Assembly (NCBI RefSeq): GCF_013409205.1
Contig: NZ_JACCAE010000001.1
Location: 2,790,001-2,854,000, forward strand
Length of the DNA stretch: 64,000 bases
Origin: Janibacter cremeus
GTDB lineage: Bacteria > Actinomycetota > Actinomycetes > Actinomycetales > Dermatophilaceae
Reading direction: 5' to 3'
Shown in pieces: positions 62,276-64,000 of the stretch. The number at the start of each line of letters is the position of its first letter. Position 1 is the first letter of the stretch. Position numbers and translations under genes: made by a program. The notes beneath the pieces are model-generated. The model saw only the letters and a program-made list of their open reading frames with translations, ran no database searches and was not told the DNA's origin.

Positions 62276-63718
62276 ATGAGCCCAGCCCCCGATGCCAAGC
62301 AGCGACAGGCCGCCGAAGAGCTCGAGCTGCGCAAGCGGATGCGCGAGGTCGAGGACGGGATCCTCGCCCGCGCGCCCGAGCACGACCTGCAGCCCAGCCT
62401 CGAGCGCATCCGGGCGGTCATGGACCTGCTCGGGGAGCCACAGCGGGCGCTGCCCGTCATCCACATCACCGGCACCAACGGCAAGACCTCGACCGCGCGG
62501 ATCATCGAGTCGATCCTGCGCGAGTCCGGCCTGAAGACCGGCCGCTTCACCTCCCCGCACCTGCAGGACGTCCGTGAGCGGATCACCATCGGCGGTGAGC
62601 TGATCACGCGAGAGGCCTTCCTCGACGCCTGGGCGGACATCGCGCCCTTCGTCGACGCGGTCGACACCCGCTCGGCCTCGCAGGACGGGCCGCGGATGAC
62701 CTACTTCGAGGTCCTCGTCGCACTCGCCTACACCGCCTTCGCCGACGCCCCCGTCGACGTGGCGATCGTCGAGGTCGGCATGGGCGGGTCCTGGGACGCG
62801 ACCAACGTCGTCGAGGCCGAGGTCGCCGTGATCGCCCCGATCGGGGTGGACCACCAGCACTTCCTCGGTGACTCGGTGCAGGACATCGCCCACGAGAAGG
62901 CCGGGATCATCCACCCCGACGCCATCGCGGTCTCGGCGCCCCAGGACCCGGACGTCGCCGCGATCCTCGCCGACCGGGCCGAGGAGGTCGGCGCCCGGCT
63001 CGCCGTCGCGGGCATCGACTTCGGGGTGCTGGAGCGCGACGTCGCCGTCGGCGGGCAGATGGTCTCCTTCCGCGGCCTCGCCGGGGACCACCGCGACCTG
63101 CTGCTCCATCTCCACGGCGCGCACCAGGCGGACAATGCCGCGCTCGCCGTCGCAGCCGTCGAGGCCTTCCTCGGCGGCGGTGAGCAACCGCTGGCCGAGG
63201 AGGTGCTCGCCGCCGGTCTTGCCGCGGCCACCTCGCCCGGTCGCCTGGAGATCGTGCGCCGCAGCCCCACGGTCATCGTCGACGCCGCCCACAACCCGCA
63301 CGGGGCGGCCGTGCTCGCCGAGGCGCTGAAGGACTCCTTCACCTTCGGTCGGCTCGTCGGGGTGGTCTCGATCTTCAGCGACAAGGACGTCGTCGGGATC
63401 CTCGAGGCCCTCGAGCCGGCGCTGGACGAGGTCGTCATCACCCGCAGCACGTCACCCCGGGCGATGCGCCCCTCGCGCCTCGGGGAGATCGCTGCCGAGG
63501 TCTTCGGTGACCACCGCGTCACCATCGTCGACGAGCTGCCCGATGCGCTGGACCACGCGGCCCAGCTGGCGGACGAAGGGGGCGTGTCGGGCGGCGTCGT
63601 CGCCACCGGCTCGATCGTCACGGTCGGCGAGGTACGCCTGCTCCTCGGGGTGACCGAGGTCGAGGTACCGGTCAAGCAGCCGGAGGTCCAGCCACTCGAG
63701 CTGCCGGACCAGGACTGA
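62276..63718 (+). CDS. folC: Bifunctional folylpolyglutamate synthase/dihydrofolate synthase
   Basis: Adds glutamate to folates and forms dihydrofolate from dihydropteroate. 480 aa. P-loop ITGTNGKT at 65-72, SPHLQDVRERI loop, EVGMGGSWDATN, and DAAHNPHGA of the C-terminal domain. Mur-ligase fold. ATG at 62276. The order folC then DUF4233 is common in actinobacteria and supports both calls. Confidence 0.96.
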   Translation: MSPAPDAKQRQAAEELELRKRMREVEDGILARAPEHDLQPSLERIRAVMDLLGEPQRALPVIHITGTNGKTSTARIIESILRESGLKTGRFTSPHLQDVRERITIGGELITREAFLDAWADIAPFVDAVDTRSASQDGPRMTYFEVLVALAYTAFADAPVDVAIVEVGMGGSWDATNVVEAEVAVIAPIGVDHQHFLGDSVQDIAHEKAGIIHPDAIAVSAPQDPDVAAILADRAEEVGARLAVAGIDFGVLERDVAVGGQMVSFRGLAGDHRDLLLHLHGAHQADNAALAVAAVEAFLGGGEQPLAEEVLAAGLAAATSPGRLEIVRRSPTVIVDAAHNPHGAAVLAEALKDSFTFGRLVGVVSIFSDKDVVGILEALEPALDEVVITRSTSPRAMRPSRLGEIAAEVFGDHRVTIVDELPDALDHAAQLADEGGVSGGVVATGSIVTVGEVRLLLGVTEVEVPVKQPEVQPLELPDQD

Positions 63719-63759
63719 CCGATGTGGCCGACGGCGGTGCGCGACATACCCTGTCGTCC

Positions 63760-64000
63760 GTGACTTCCGACAGCACCCCACCCGGGCGGACTCGCCCGCA
63801 GGGCAAGTTCATGTGGCGCATGCTCGCCGCCGTCCTCGGTGGCCAGGCGCTGGTCATCTTCTTCGGTGCCCTGACCGGCCGCGGGCTGAACCCGGACCAG
63901 GGCCCGGTCATCGCTGGTCTACCTGTCCTGACCCCCTTCGTCCTGATGAGCGCGCTGGCGGTGCTCGCAGTCATCGCCGCCGGTCTGATGAAGCGTCCCT
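63760..64000 (+). CDS. DUF4233 family membrane protein (partial)
   Basis: Only the first 80 codons are in the window. Basic N-terminus (RTRPQGKFMWRML) then two hydrophobic segments (AAVLGGQALVIFFGAL and PVLTPFVLMSALAVLAVIA). Position directly after folC matches the DUF4233 family. GTG start at 63760. Confidence 0.85.
   Translation, partial: MTSDSTPPGRTRPQGKFMWRMLAAVLGGQALVIFFGALTGRGLNPDQGPVIAGLPVLTPFVLMSALAVLAVIAAGLMKRP

Noticed and set aside
1..64000. Search for CRISPR arrays, insertion sequences, phage genes and attachment sites
   Set aside because: No repeat-spacer pattern, transposase, integrase or long direct repeat was seen by eye; tRNA genes show no duplicated 3' ends nearby.

Overview
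The window is a chromosomal segment of a high-GC Gram-positive actinobacterium. Evidence: very high GC throughout, frequent GTG/TTG starts, ATGA-type stop/start overlaps, mycothiol-class redox proteins, paired clpP1/clpP2, a DtxR/IdeR-type iron box, a translational-type T-box ahead of ileS, and a DUF4233 gene after folC. Gene order shows mycobacterial-like blocks (glbO next to an alpha-glucosidase, pepN, a DsbA-like protein, rpiB; then tig, clpP1, clpP2, clpX, valS, folC), but spacing and content point to a micrococcal lineage. Intrasporangiaceae (Janibacter-like) is my best guess; this is inference. I see no phage, transposon, integron or CRISPR array.

Layout. 0-4.3 kb: the 5' part of nitrate reductase narG, translationally coupled to a cysteine-bearing winged-helix regulator. 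4.5-9.6 kb: tesB, a RecQ helicase with a phosphoribosyltransferase-like tail, a hotdog thioesterase, and an inositol-monophosphatase-family enzyme. 9.7-17.9 kb: glycerophosphodiesterase, dienelactone hydrolase, GH13 glucosidase, truncated hemoglobin, MscS channel, pepN, DsbA-like protein, rpiB. 18-27.7 kb: a SpoIIE-type phosphatase, trmB, cardiolipin synthase, a large MalT/LAL-type LuxR regulator, and a group of small membrane or stress proteins (AI-2E-type permease, DUF2550-like, DUF6325-like, SHOCT, DUF4239). 27.8-31.9 kb: an efeUOB iron-uptake operon with an iron box. 31.9-32.2 kb: tRNA-Gly and tRNA-Pro. 32.2-42.8 kb: a cation/proton antiporter, tig, an MFS transporter, a PaaI thioesterase, an unusual GH13 enzyme, then clpP1-clpP2 and clpX with ClgR-like boxes. 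42.9-47.6 kb: a C39-like protein, valS, an acyltransferase and a NUDIX-like protein.

The most interesting region is 47.7-53.7 kb. A cobalamin riboswitch heads a tightly overlapping five-gene operon encoding two secreted, membrane-anchored proteins that look like the two halves of vertebrate transcobalamin/intrinsic factor (an alpha-barrel protein and a DUF4430 protein), followed by an ECF transporter (T component, double ATPase, S component). I interpret it as a surface-capture plus ECF uptake system for vitamin B12. The double ATPase carries a one-base frameshift in a homopolymer. Back to back with the riboswitch lies an ileS T-box, so one 532-bp intergenic region holds two divergent RNA regulators.

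57.4-64 kb: lrgAB, a TPR regulator divergent from a cupin gene with a TGTCAC-repeat operator, an ArsR/SRPBCC pair with a palindromic operator divergent from a second cupin gene, folC, and the start of a DUF4233 gene.
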